Assembly: GCF_036898095.1 (NCBI RefSeq)
Contig: NC_090729.1
Coordinates: 69,235,224 to 69,299,223, forward strand
DNA: 64,000 bases
Origin: Palaemon carinicauda
Lineage: Eukaryota > Arthropoda > Malacostraca > Decapoda > Palaemonidae
Reading direction: 5' to 3'
Below the pieces are notes generated by a model. It was given only the letters and a program-made list of their open reading frames with translations, did no database searches and was not told the DNA's origin. Positions 21,948-33,924 of this stretch are shown here, in pieces (positions within the stretch are counted from its first letter, which is position 1; each line of letters starts with the position of its first letter). Made by a program: the position numbers and the translations under genes.

Positions 21948-24900
21948 GGACAGGGCACCAGCCACCCGTTGAGATACTACCACTAGAGAGGTATTGGATC
22001 CTTTGACTGGCCAGACAGTAATGCATTGGATCCCTCTCTCTGGTCACGGCTTTTTTTTCTTTGTCTACACTTACACAGAATTGTCTGGCCTATTCTTTAC
22101 ATATTCTCGTCTTTCCTCATACACCTGACAACAATGAGATACTTAACACTTGTTCACCCAAGGGGTTAATTACTGAACTGCAATTTTTTCAGTGTACTTT
22201 CCTCTTGGTAAGGGTAGAAGAGACTCTTTAGCTGTGGTAAGCAGCTCTTCTAGGAGAAGGACACTCCAAAATTAAACCACTGTTCTCTAGTCTTGGGTAG
22301 TGCCTTAGCCTCTGTACCATGGTCTTCCACTGTCTTGGGTTGGAGTTCTCTTGCTTGAGGGTACACTCAGGCACACTATTCTATCTTTTTTTTTTCTTCC
22401 TCTTGTTTTTTTGAAATGGTGTGTTGGGCAGGCTTAATAGAAGGGCCATGGATGCCTGGTGGTTTATCAAGAGGTTGTCTTTTCCTTTTTCTGATTTTTT
22501 CTTCTCAAAACCATCCTTACTGTCCTCCCTTCAGTTGAAGTGGCTATCCTGGAGGGTATTTAGCCTTACATGGTGTATCGGCTCCTCCATGTTGACCAGT
22601 TTTTCCGACTTTTTACTATAGTCTATGGGTATCATCAATCACTTTGTTTATAATTCTGTACGTATTGTTTTTTTTATATTTCTTGTTAATCTAGTTTTTA
22701 AGTATGATGTCTCCATTTTATTTCTATTAATTCTTATGCTGTCTGGAAACATTGAGCGAAATCCGGGGCCAGTAGGTCCTAGATTTCGTCAATGTCGTCT
22801 TCTGTATTGCAATCTTCGTGGTCTTCATGCAAATATCCAAGACCTTACAGTTGCGTCCAGACAGTATGATATTCTTTTGTGCTCAGAAACTTTGGTTTCT
22901 AATATGAGGCACTCATCTGAGCTCCTTATAACTGATTTTAAGAAGCCAATAATGTTGAAACGTGATGCCATCCCTAGGGCCAGGGGAATGGCGGTGTATA
23001 TTAGGACCAAGTACCCTGCTTCTCATAAGTCCTGCTATCAATGTGGATGTCATGAGATTCAGGTAATAAAAGTTTGTGGCAGGCATAACAACTTTTATTT
23101 GTGTTCGATCTACCGGAATCCAGACATGGATGATTCTATCTTCGATTGTCTTCTTACCATTATGGCTAAGATACAAGATGATGATAGAAAGGCTTCTTTT
23201 GTCTTTGTTGGTGATTTTAATGCTCACCATAGGGAGTGGTTAAATTCTATCTCTCCTACCGATCGCCATGGCTTAAGAGCTTTAGACTTCGCCTCTGAAT
23301 CAGGCTGTGAGCAAATCATAAATGAAGCTACTCACAGGTCTGGTAATTGCTTGGACCTCGTATACACTGACTCCCCTGGCGTTATAACTAGTAAGGTTGG
23401 TTCTCCAGTCGGGACATCTGATCATGCCTTGATTTCATTATTAGTGAAGACTGAGCAGCCTGTCCCTGATATATCATATTCTTGTAAAATTTATATGAAA
23501 TCCCAAGAAGTCTGGAATGGGATTTTACATGATCTTTTGTGCTTGAATTGGTCACAATTATATAATAGTGTAGATCCAGTTGTCCCTTTGAATGAGAATC
23601 TAGTCAACATAATTGATAGGCGTATCCCTTCTCGTGTGCTAAGGTACCGAGTGAAGGACAAACCATGGTTCAACGATGATTGTAGACGTGCTTTTTTGGA
23701 GAAGCAGGAGGTCTATCAACCTTGGAAGGGTAACAGATCAGATTTGACCTGGAACAACTATACTCAGCTTTGAGCTTTTGCTCAGAGAGTTTATGCCTCA
23801 ACTGAAAATGAGTACAATTTAACCATAAAAGAAACACTTTCTGGTACAACTCAGGAACATAAATGGTGGTCTACCATTAAATCTGCACTCTTTGGTGGAG
23901 ATGCAACAGTTCCTCCTTTACTTAAACCAGATGGTTCAGTCACTCACTGTCCAAAAGAAAAGGCAACCCTTTTGGCTGATGTTTTTGACTGTAAACAGAG
24001 TAATGAAAAACTTGAACTTCCTCATTCCTGTTTTCCTGAGGCTAAACTAACTAGTTTAGCTTTTTGATCTCGTGAGATTAAAGCTCTGTTGGTGGACCTT
24101 GATGCTTATGGAGGTGTAGACCCAAATGGTATTTTTCCTTTGTTTTTTATAAAGACAGCAGATTTCTTAGCTCCAAAGTTATCTGTTATTTTGCGCAAGT
24201 TAGCAAGAAGAGGAGCTTTTAGCACTAGTTGGAGAATTGGTAATGTTACTCCTCTATGTAAATGTGTTTGTGGTAGCTCAAGTCCCTCTTATTACCGCCC
24301 AATTTCCATAACTCCCATATTATCTAAAGTTTTTGAACGTCTTCTGGCAAAACGTCTTAATAGGTTTGCTGAAGGTAATCATCTACTCCCTAGTTTGCAA
24401 TTTGGTTTTCGTAAAGGCCTTGGAGCATGTGATGCCCTTCTTACAATCTCCAATGCTGTACAGAAATCCCTTGATTGTGGTCAGGAAGTTCGTATGATTG
24501 GCCTTGATTTTAGTGCTGCCTTTTACCGTGTTAATCATGAGACCCTTGTTTTCAAACTGAAACAGTTGGGAGTGGGTGGGTCGTTTCTTAGCATTATTAT
24601 TGATTTTTTAAGTAATAGATCTCAAAAAGTTGTTGTTGATGGGCACCATAGTGATTATAGGAATGTGATATCTGGTGTTCCACAGGGTAGTGTTCTTGGC
24701 CCATTACTTTTCATACTACATACACATGACACGTGGTTTGGCCTAGAAAACAAGCTTGTTGCATATGCAGATGATGCTACTCTCTTTGCAGCAATTCCAT
24801 CCCCTGAATGTAGATCTGGGGTTGGTGAATCCCCTTAATAGAGATTTAGGTAGAATTAGTGCATGGTGCAAATTATGGGGTATGAAATTGAATCCTAATA

Positions 24901-25824
24901 AAACTCAAAGTATGATTGTAAGTAGGTCAAGGACGGTGGCTCCTCAACATCCGGATCTCAGTATTGATAATGTTTCTTTAAATTTGTATGACTCTTTCAA
25001 AATTTTAGCTGTGATTCTCGACAGTAAATTTACTTTTGAGAAACATATAAGGTCTGTGTCTTCTTCAATTGCACAAAAAATAGGCTTATTGAGAAAGTTT
25101 TTCAAGATTTTCGGTGATCAATCTATTCTGAAGAAGTGTTTTAATTCTTTCATTCTACCTTGTTTTGAGTATTGTTCTCCTATCTGGTGTTCAGCTGCTG
25201 ATTCTCATCTTAATTTGTTGGACGGAAACTTACAGTCTATTAAATTTCTTATTCTTGATCTAGATATTAATCTCTGGCATCGTCGTTCAATTAGTTCATT
25301 ATGCATGTTGCATAAGATTTTTCATAACTCTGACCATCCTTTACATTCAGATCTCCCTGGACAATTCTATCCTGTTCGTAATACTAGGCAGGCAGTTAAT
25401 TCTAATAGCCAGGCCTTCTCCATCACGAGGCTCAATACTACGCAGTACTCTAGAAGTTTTATTCCAGCTGTGACCAAGTTGTGGAATGATCTTCCTAATC
25501 GGGTGGTTGAATCAGTAGAACTTCAAAAGTTCAAAGTTGGAGCGAGCAAATGCTTTTTTGTTGACCAGGCGGACATGAGTTTTTTTATAGTTTATTTATG
25601 ACATATTTGTTTTTGATGTTGTTAATAGTTTATATATGACATGTCTGTTTTGATGTTGTTACTTATTTTTGAATGAATTATTGTCAATTTGTTCTCTTCT
25701 TTTATTTATTTCCTTATTTCCTTTCCTCACTGGGCTATATTTCCCTGTTGGAGCCCCTTGGCTTATAGTATCTTGCTTTTCCAACTAGGGTTGTTGCTTG
25801 GATAGTAATGATAATAATAATAAC
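21948..25824 (+). mobile_element. CR1-like non-LTR retrotransposon, near full length
   Basis: About 3.9 kb, with a 5' UTR (21948-22420), a single endonuclease-RT ORF and a 3' UTR ending in a gataataataataa-type microsatellite. The 5' and 3' UTRs match the deleted copy at 8944-9420, which defines both ends. The order APE endonuclease then RT, the RT motif set and the short repeat tail without poly-A point to the CR1/L2 group. Clade is inferred from motifs only. The ORF has two TGA stops and one or two frame breaks, so the copy is inactive but young compared with the DIRS-D host. Confidence 0.85.
22421..25601 (+). pseudogene. CR1-like ORF: 2A-like motif, APE endonuclease, reverse transcriptase
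   Basis: The frame starts at Met 22421 and has a TAG at 22619-22621 before Met 22625. After a hydrophobic segment comes GNIERNPGP (22745-22771), a 2A-like peptide, directly followed by the APE endonuclease: LLYCNLRGLHAN, DILLCSETL, FVGDFNAHH and GTSDHALI. The endonuclease spans roughly residues 58-275 from Met 22625. The RT follows: YYRPISITPILSKVFE, QFGFRKG, LDFSAAFYRVNH (motif A), SGVPQGSVLGPLLF (motif B) and AYADDATLF (motif C, near 24760). After a frame break near 24810 the C-terminal domain runs to 25601. In-frame TGA stops at 23771-23773 and 24066-24068 are compatible with CGA to TGA changes. Confidence 0.88.
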
Positions 25825-28786
25825 AGGAAAATTAGGCTGTGGAAGTATGGGCCCTTTTATTCCCAAGAATCAGGAATGGAGCCAGCCCTACCAGGGATTG
25901 TCAGAAGACTGACCATAAACAAAGTCCAGCCGCCTTATTTTGTTTTCAGAAAGAATGATCGTCTTCAAAACCAGATTTTGGATGACAGAACCCAATTTCT
26001 CCCCAAAAAATAGTTACCAGTTCTGAGAAGTGATGTCTCTGCTAGATATAATACTATCCTCGGTGCGAGTGGTGTTTAGCATCAGAATGCCATGAGTACG
26101 CATAACTCCTCCCTTTTCAGAGGAACCCATAAATCCTTGGGGGACATGGCGACCTAAGAATAAATCTCAACTTTGAAGACAAAAGTTTGACCACCTGTCT
26201 TTCCCATTCATCAGTTAAACAGGACTTTGGTAATGTACTTCCTATCCGAGTTTAAAGAGTCTAGGAAGCCTCTCCGGGAAAGGTAAGAAGTCACTTCTTG
26301 GTAAGGACGTTTAGAGCGGAAAGATACGCCTTTACTCCTGTCAGGTGGCCTGGCATGGAGGTTTATTAGTAGGCTTAGACCAATGTCCCCTCTCACGGAG
26401 TTATGTCATCACCGAGTAAGGAGCGGTCATTACTATACTGTATATGAGTATGAACCAGGTATGGCTATGAAAATTATGCCGTCCATACTTCTTAAAAAAA
26501 ACTTGGCCTTAAATGATTTCCTCTGATGAGTCATTTAAATTTATCAGATAAATTGTTTGCCACCATTTTCACTAATACTACGTTAATGGTCGATTCAAGG
26601 GAATCAGTTGGACATCACAAATTCTTGTGTATAAGAAATGGTCCTCGGTTCTAGAACCTCTGCTAGTAAAACCCGAGAAGACCCCTGGACCAAACAAAGT
26701 GTGCTTTAAGCAATCACTCATAGATTAAGTTGCAATAAGTTTGCTTGACATGTCACAATAGAAATCTAATTGACGTCTTCCCTGGGAAGAGTTAATCAAC
26801 AGAATGAGGATTGTTCAAGTGAAGTAGAATCCTTATACTAGGAGTTATTCTAGAGTTTAGAGCTTTTCCATGACCACTTCTCCTTGAATATGGACTGTTA
26901 GACAATTTTGAGAAATAGGTCCTGTAACATTGTTGGAAGTTCAGATCTAATTCTGGATCTTGAAGCAGGGCCTTATTTAAGATGGCTAGAACTCTCCTCC
27001 TTGGAAGAAATATCGTCGTCCTTATTACCAAGGTTTTTAGAGGGCAGACCTGTCTCCTAGGAGTAACACCCCACTACTTTTGAGTTTGGAAGAAGGGACT
27101 TATTACCGTATCTCCTAAAATTATCATTACAACCCCAGACTGGAGGGCTTAATTCACAAATCTGACTTTTATTTTCCTTCGGCTTTACTGTACTACCAGC
27201 CATGGAAAACAAGCCTAATTACAGGGTCTTTTTCTTCCTCAAAACCCAATTCAGAAAATACTATATTTTCTTGGGTTATCTTATTCTCATTTTAATAATG
27301 AGAACAAGATTCCAGTGATTTACAGTTGGACTTTTTCATGAAAAGTCCATTGATGAACAGAGTGCTTTGACCCTGCTGTCCAAGGTTGTTGTATATTGTA
27401 TCCCCTTCTGTTGGTGCCTTCAAATCAGAATTGAAGTTCTTCATCCTGAACATGATTGCCCTGTTAGTCAAGACCTAACTGGAAAACTCACTATCCTCAG
27501 GGAAAGTGTCACCAGGTACCCCCCCTCGATCACATGTAATCAGTTGCCCTGTAACATTTACTCATTTCTGATACATTGAACAAATCCAGACTAGTTAGAA
27601 AAGATCTCAGGTTTAATTCTTTTAGGATCTTGCCTCTCAAAGAGGTTCCTGATAACACGAACAGCTAGTTGCTCTGCCCCGCAGAGCAGTGCTAGTTGTC
27701 TGATAGAACAAATATCTGGGACACATTACTCCCTTTTTTGTTCACAAGCTCTGGCCACTCCAGAAGGAAGTTTTTAGAAACACTTTTTTCTCTCTGATTA
27801 AGAGAAACTATCAGGAGAGCCTATACATTCACATGGGAAGCATCACTAGGGACACCCCCTCAAGCACATGATACGTGTCTGCTTGCCACAACCTTAGCGT
27901 TCTGCAAAACCACCTGGTAGTACATTCTTTAAACCCCACTTTCGTTCGCGAGCTTTGGCCTCTTCAAAAGAATGTACTCAGAAACATTCTCCCTTTGATT
28001 AGAGAAACTATCAGGAGAGCCTGTACATCCTCAAGGGAAGCATCGCTAGGGAACACCCCCCCCCCCCCCATTGAGCATATGATACATGCGTGGTTACCAC
28101 AACCTCAGCATTCCATGAAACTACTCAGTAGTACAATTTCTCAAATCTGGTGGATGAAATAGAAAACCCACCTTATAGACAATTATCTTAAAAATGGCAA
28201 ACAGGTATTTGGACTCCTCAGTAGGCATTATGGTTGCATTGCAACAAATAACCTATAAGCTCTCATGAGACACTTGCCTCTTCTAGCCTCAGGCCTGATT
28301 ATTCTTGGAATTATTTGACATAAGGGACACTAAAGTGCAAGGATTTTGATGGGTCTTGATGCCTGGCATTGGTTTTTCACCCTAATATAAGTAAGAATGC
28401 CTCAAATTTCTTTAGTGTTTGCTAATTACTAAAGTTCCATTTTTATTATGTAACACTTGCTCTTCATACCACTTGACCCCTGGCAAAGATTCCCTTTTTT
28501 GGATTAAATGTGCAGCCTTGCCTCTTTATGAGCCGGCTACTATGTTCTGGGGCAGTTCTCTTTAATCCCTTGCTATGGCTTATAGTACAGTAGTTGTATC
28601 TCAACTGCATTGAGACTTCACTCCATGGCAAGAATCGGAAGTTTGGCCTTGCTTCTTCACGAGCCGGCTACACTGGCCAGTAACGATTAACATTGATATC
28701 TTGCTATTACTTATAGTAATTGGTTATTCCAGAGAGGAAGGGTATACCTCTCAACTTCACAGAGGCTTCCTCCCTCCTAAGGAAGA
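25825..28786 (+). other. Degraded DIRS-D 3' interior (former RT, RNase H and recombinase region by position)
   Basis: No frame above about 95 codons and no catalytic motif that I can name with confidence. By position this should hold the polymerase and recombinase of DIRS-D. Segments near 27840-28150 read like the end of a tyrosine recombinase (ACHNLSVLQNHLVVHSL in one frame), but the match is weak. A run of 14 C is present near 28060. Bases 28160-28786 hold nothing recognisable apart from two copies of a short gcttcttcacgagccggctac-type block near 28525 and 28655. Confidence 0.4.
27735..28160 (+). repeat. Tandem duplication with ~205-bp offset in DIRS-D
   Basis: The series gttcacaagctctggcc, gattaagagaaactatcaggagagcct, gggaagcatcactagggacacccc and agcacatgatac occurs from about 27740. 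It recurs in the same order from about 27945, with roughly 10-15 percent differences. A partial third unit may precede it near 27500-27540 (block gtaccccccctcgatcac). Confidence 0.75.
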
Positions 28787-28886
28787 CTCCTATTTAAATG
28801 ACTCAGAAGTTAGTATCCGCGTAGGAGTAAACTACAAATTTTAATACAGTTTGTATTTTTCTTAGCTATACACACCTGAGTCATTT
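28787..28886 (+). repeat. Internal complementary region (ICR) of DIRS-D
   Basis: The first half (28787-28832) is the reverse complement of the left element end (9575-9620). The second half (28831-28886) is the reverse complement of the right element end (29055-29113), with blocks ttgtattttt-ttagctatac and gagtcattta. The two halves abut. In DIRS1 the ICR templates the joining of the two termini during circle formation, so this layout identifies the class. Confidence 0.8.
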
Positions 28887-28889
28887 ACC

Positions 28890-29113
28890 AAAGTTCCCAC
28901 CTCAACTGCCCTGTAAGTCTTTGACCAGGTGAGTGTTGTGCGGAGATGATGTGAGTAAGTGTCTTCTTGCTCCATGCACATTTGCTATGGTTTCCCAGTA
29001 ATTAAGCATGGTGCAATCAAACCAAATTTTTGATTGGCCATTTGTAGAAAACTTTAAATGACTCAGATTTGTATAGCTAGGAAAAATACAAATTTTATTC
29101 AAATTTGTAGTTT
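28890..29113 (-). repeat. Right inverted terminal repeat of DIRS-D
   Basis: Reverse complement of 9600-9760 over 28912-29042. Its outer end (29055-29113) pairs with the second half of the ICR. Confidence 0.75.
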
Positions 29114-31591
29114 TCATGTTTATCTAGAGTACACATCCTTCGGGTGAGCTTTCATAGTTTTGGGAAAGATAGTTCTGTAATCTTATAAGATAGACATCTT
29201 ATAGTAATGATAAGTCATGATAATAATAAAGAGAAATCTAGTAAAAGTTTATCTAGTGCTTTTCATTATGATTATACCCTTTTGTAATAGTGCTTTGGCT
29301 TAGATATGCCCTTTAATTACAATTTAACTTGTACCGTATACAGTATATATAAGTTATATTCATTAGGATTTCACTGAAATCACAAATCTCAGATAATTTA
29401 TCGAAAGTTCATTATGAAATACTGTAATAAAACTACAACATATAATTCAATGCAGTGAGCAGGATGACATTTACGATATGAAACGGAATTATATGTTGAC
29501 TTTTGCAACTGAGAATCGTAGACTTATGAGTTGTGTAAAACTTACCCTAGCACAAAATGTTTTCAAAATTTGACTTGCAAACAGCTTCTTGGAACTTACT
29601 AGGTTTGTAAGTTGAGGACTTTCTAAACAAAATTTTCATCTTTTCTATCTTAAAACACTAATGTGTATGCTTTCATGTGTTGTGATCACCTATAGATATA
29701 CTGATTCCCTGTACTATAACATTATATTGGATGGTAAATTTAGAGTACAATAGTAAACTGTTGAATTAACTTGTTTTTTGTATTTATGGCCTTAATATCC
29801 CACTTTGCGGCATTATTTTTCAAAGAATTATAACATTGAAAACTCTCATAGAACTCGTCTGGTTGACTTTTTCTTTTAAAACATCCGTTGTAGGATTATT
29901 TTTTACATAATCATTTTAGATCCAGTACATTACTGTATATGTGTATTAGATTTTATGCATCGACTTATGTTTATTTTGTGAAATTATATTTTATACATTT
30001 TATGAAACTTTTTTTTTTATTTATTTATTTTTTTCCTATAGTTATAAATTTTACAAATGGCACAGTACTGTAAGTTGATTTTTCTTGGCATTAGAGCAGA
30101 TATCATGATCCAGAGAAATATAAAATAGTACAAAATGTAACCACATTTCTACACATCTCTTTAAGGCAGGATGACAATATGGTTTAACACTAGAAATTTT
30201 CTTACATGTGTTCCTTAGTAATTTATAGGATTTACCAAAATTTAGACTTAATGGGATCAATTTTAATAATTAATTTTGATTAGATTTATATTGGCAACAG
30301 TGGTTAATTGAGTGCATAAATAAGCTTGCATGTGTCCCTTAATTTTGTTATAGGATTTACAGCAATTCTGACATAACAGGATCAACTAAGCATTTGTGGG
30401 GTTTCTTTGCCCCAGCTTCTCCAACTTGACTTGATGCAGAAGTATAAAGAAGGGTGTTGCTCCGTGTGTGTTTTCTCATGTGAAGTGCTATTTGTTAATA
30501 GTGTTGTAATCAGATTATATTTTTTTCTTCATATTTTATGTGTACTATTTTTATTGATCAGTTTATACACAATATCTTGGAGAGGGTTTTAGGTCATGCT
30601 GTTCTTGTGTATAGCTACTGTGTACAAAGTGCTTGCACTTAATTGTGTTGAAGTGTACGTAAATCTTTTATGCACTTCACCAGTTATTTTTTTCTTTTTA
30701 TTTAGGTGAATGTTAATTGAATCATAATATACAAGATATACAATAGAAATTTCACAAAGTGTTATGAAATAATGTTGTGGACATGTTTTGCTTCATAAGT
30801 GTTGTTAGATATGAACTACAAATTTTGCAGTATGATCCATAAAGTAATACTCAAGTGGTTTGTGGTGTGTGTGGCTCTCAGGCTTGTATCATTTAATTTT
30901 TCAAGTCTTAAAAATCATCGTTTAGGCCCAAAAAGTCTTGCATATGTTTTACAACGTTAGAACTTTTAATAACACTTTTATGTATCTGAATACCATATGG
31001 TAAGGTAGACTAATATAATTTTAAAAGTTAGGTACAGTATTGAATGCAGAATTGTATTTACATATGAATGGGAATCAGGTTTAGAAATCGTCTTATATAT
31101 TGAGGATTTGCAGTACTACTCATTTTATATCCAAGTGATGTCGGACATGCCAATTTACCAATAGTTTTTTTGTTTTTTTTCAAATGATTTGAAGATCAGT
31201 TCCAACGGATATTAAACACAGTGTAGTGACATGAATTAAAACAAAAAGCAAAATTCAATTAATGGTTTGCTTACAGTAATATTCTGTATCTGGTTGGTGT
31301 AGGGGACACTACATCAAGAAGAGAACCTTACAGGCATCTAAAAGGACTTCATAGTGAGCTGCTGAGACTCTTATGTCTCTCTCTCATATTCCATGATATT
31401 TCTAAAAAGAAAGCATGAACACTCAGGACATAATTCACCAAGCTCAGGATGTATTTGATCGTGTTACTCACCGTACGACTCCACTCCTTCCGACTCGTGT
31501 GGAGTGTAAGTGAGGTAGTTTCCATGGACAGTAGAAATGAGAAACCTTTCCAATGACTTGTAGGCTTTTAGTCATGTGTTGCATATAATTT
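29114..31591. other. AT-rich stretch with no recognised feature
   Basis: About 2.5 kb, visibly AT-rich, with no convincing ORF on either strand (longest about 70 codons), no RNA gene and no terminal repeats. The motif tactgta recurs. It is interrupted at 31592 by DIRS-B1 and probably continues at 43590. Probably host intergenic or intronic background. I see nothing that decides which. Confidence 0.6.
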
Positions 31592-31790
31592 TCATTTGTT
31601 CCATAACTGGAATACAAACCTCGCTATTTATTAGGGGTTATACTTTGGCGGAGCTGAAATGACGAGCCATTAAAATTTAGCAAGGGTTAACTACCCACAC
31701 CGCTATTTAGCGGGGGCGGGTAGCTTGCTACCACTCCCGTTCACACACCTGTGATTTAGTCACTTTACTTTTGGCTTGGATGGAGAGCGG
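31592..31790 (+). repeat. Left inverted terminal repeat of DIRS-B1
   Basis: From attaggggttatac (31630) to cacctgtgatttagtcacttt (about 31765) it matches the reverse complement of 43380-43540. Shared blocks include gcggagctgaaatgacgag and ctaccactcccgttcacac. Bases 31592-31638 pair with the first half of the ICR (43231-43277), with about 45 of 47 bases agreeing. Confidence 0.9.
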
Positions 31791-31857
31791 TTGTTTCCGC
31801 TCTTCCTCCTCGCCTATTGTGGACTGCCATTAATATTTGTCTTTTAACTTACTTTTC

Positions 31858-31975
<118 letters not shown>

Positions 31976-33124
31976 ACATTCTTAATGATTATGTATATAT
32001 ATGTGTATATATAAGTGATAAGTTTCCTTTTCAGTGTTTGTGCTGCGCGTGTGATACATATACGACAATGACACTTGCGTACATTAGCACTGGAACAAGG
32101 CCAGCACAGTTCCACTTCGTAGGGAACGACCTGTCCTGTCTCGTCCATTGGTCTTCCTGTCGACATATAACCATTGACTCGGCCGCCGCAGGGGAATCAT
32201 CATTGCCTGGACCCTCTTCATTCAACTGTTGTCTTCGCCTTTTCCCTTTTCCTACGGGAAACATGGATTACTGAGCGAAGGGAATGAGACCTCTCAGAGA
32301 TTGACTACGGTCTTTCTCTTCTCAAGGTCGTTCACCTTTTAAGAACAGTACACTAATGCGAAGAGCACCTTTCCCGTTCGTGGGTTAGGTTGCGCTTCCG
32401 ATTGTTTGTCTCAATTATTTTTAGTGAAATTATAATTGTAATTTTAACTTTAAAGCTTTTCTCCGTGGGGAACACTTCCCTTCGGAAGATCAGTGGTTCT
32501 CACTATTAGTGAATATTCCTTGCTGATTTAAATAATTGTAATTGTTTTTTTATTACAGTTATTCCGCTCCCCCTTCTCCCATGGATGTCGACTGGGGAAG
32601 GGATTGCGCAATACTTATTTTTGATTGTTCCCTTGGGTGTTCCTCTTCGGAGTTCCTCCCTAGGGAATTTTCTGTTAAATAATTAATTTTATTTTTTCCC
32701 AGTAACTATGCAGTTTTTTTATTCCTCGTTCGACTAAGAGTGCCGATGAAGCAGAGCTGTTCTGTTCATGCCTGGGGAATCTGGTGTCACTGCCGTCCCT
32801 CAGAGGACGTCGTCCTGGGCGTCATCCCTTCTCTTAGAAGTACGCCCGTGACAACATGACCAAAACTTCAGATCATCTTAGAACGCTAACCAGGAGGTTC
32901 GCCTTTAGGGGTTGGACAATTTTCCCTTCTGAGGGAAAGATTCCTCCTCAGGTGTGAGGTTGTTTCTCCCTTCCGAGGGAGAACTTCCCACATCTTGATA
33001 AATTCATCGTCTCCAACTGCTGTTGCTGCCTTCGCCCAGAGCTCTTTCCCCCCTTACTGAGTCTCTCTTCCTTCAGGGGCTGAGCACAGTCTTAGGCAAA
33101 TCTCTTTTACGAAATATTCACTTC

Positions 33125-33800
33125 TCTTGTTCGCGAGAGAGGCCACTCGTAGAGACTCCTCTTCGGAGGATCGCTATTGTTGAAGGTCAGCTTGCTGATC
33201 CACTGGCCCTAATGGCCGTCATCAATTCTCTTTTACGAAGTGTTCATCTCTCGTTCGCGAGAGAGGCCACTCATGGAGACTCCTCTTCGGTGGATCGCTA
33301 CTGTTGAAGGTCAGCTTGCTGATCCACCGGCCCTAATGGGCATCATCAAGTCTCTTCTACGAAGTGTTCACCTCTTTCGTTCGCGAGAGAGGCCACTCAT
33401 AGAGACTCCTCTTCGGAGGATCGTTACTGTTGACGGTCAGCTTACTGATCCACTGGCCCTAATGGGGATCATCAAGTCTCGTCTACAGAGTGATCACCTC
33501 TCTCGTTCGCGAGAGAGGCCACTCATAGAGACTCCTCTTTGGAGGATTGCTACTGTTGAAGGTCAGCTTGCTGATCCACCGGCCGTAATGGCGATCCTCC
33601 TCTTCGGAGGATCGCTACTGTTGAAGGTCAGCTGGCTGATCCTACCACTTCACAGACTCCGATTGCTGTCTTCGCCTCGACTACTCTCCCCCCTTGCTGA
33701 GTGTCTTCCTTCAGAGGTGGAGCACAGTCTTAGGCAAGTCTCTCCTACGAAGTGTTCACCTCTCTCATTCGCGAGAGATGCCACTCATAGAGACACCTCT
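33125..33800 (+). repeat. Tandem array, ~122-bp unit, 4 full copies plus partial copies
   Basis: Each unit contains ttcgcgagagaggccactc, agagactcctcttcgg, aggtcagcttgctgatcc and ggccctaatgg. The first unit starts near 33129 and later ones near 33252, 33377 and 33504. Shortened units follow at about 33590 and 33770. In one + frame the units read SRERPL-ETPLRRI and GQLADPLALMG, so the repeat was once in a coding frame. Confidence 0.9.
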
Positions 33801-33924
33801 TCGGTGGATCACTCTTCTATGGACCTTTCACGGTTGCCATCAGAGGATGTTCGCTCTTCCAAAGGGCACATCCCAGTTCCTGATCGTCCTGCCAGCTGAC
33901 CTGCCAACCTACCACGTTCAACGG

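Larger units (their letters stand above)
9571..29113 (+). mobile_element. DIRS-type retrotransposon, family D, old and heavily interrupted
   Basis: Both ends of this element are still recognisable although about 14 kb of later insertions sit between them. The left ITR (9571-9770) matches the reverse complement of the right ITR (28890-29060). An ICR at 28787-28886 is antiparallel to the left end on its first half and to the right end on its second half. Inside are degraded gag-like sequence (9780-11121 and 20739-21947) and degraded downstream sequence (25825-28786). Three independent insertions interrupt it: a Tigger transposon with its own passengers (11124-20736), a CR1-like element (21948-25824), and a tandem duplication. 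No frame of the element longer than about 230 codons survives. Confidence 0.75.
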
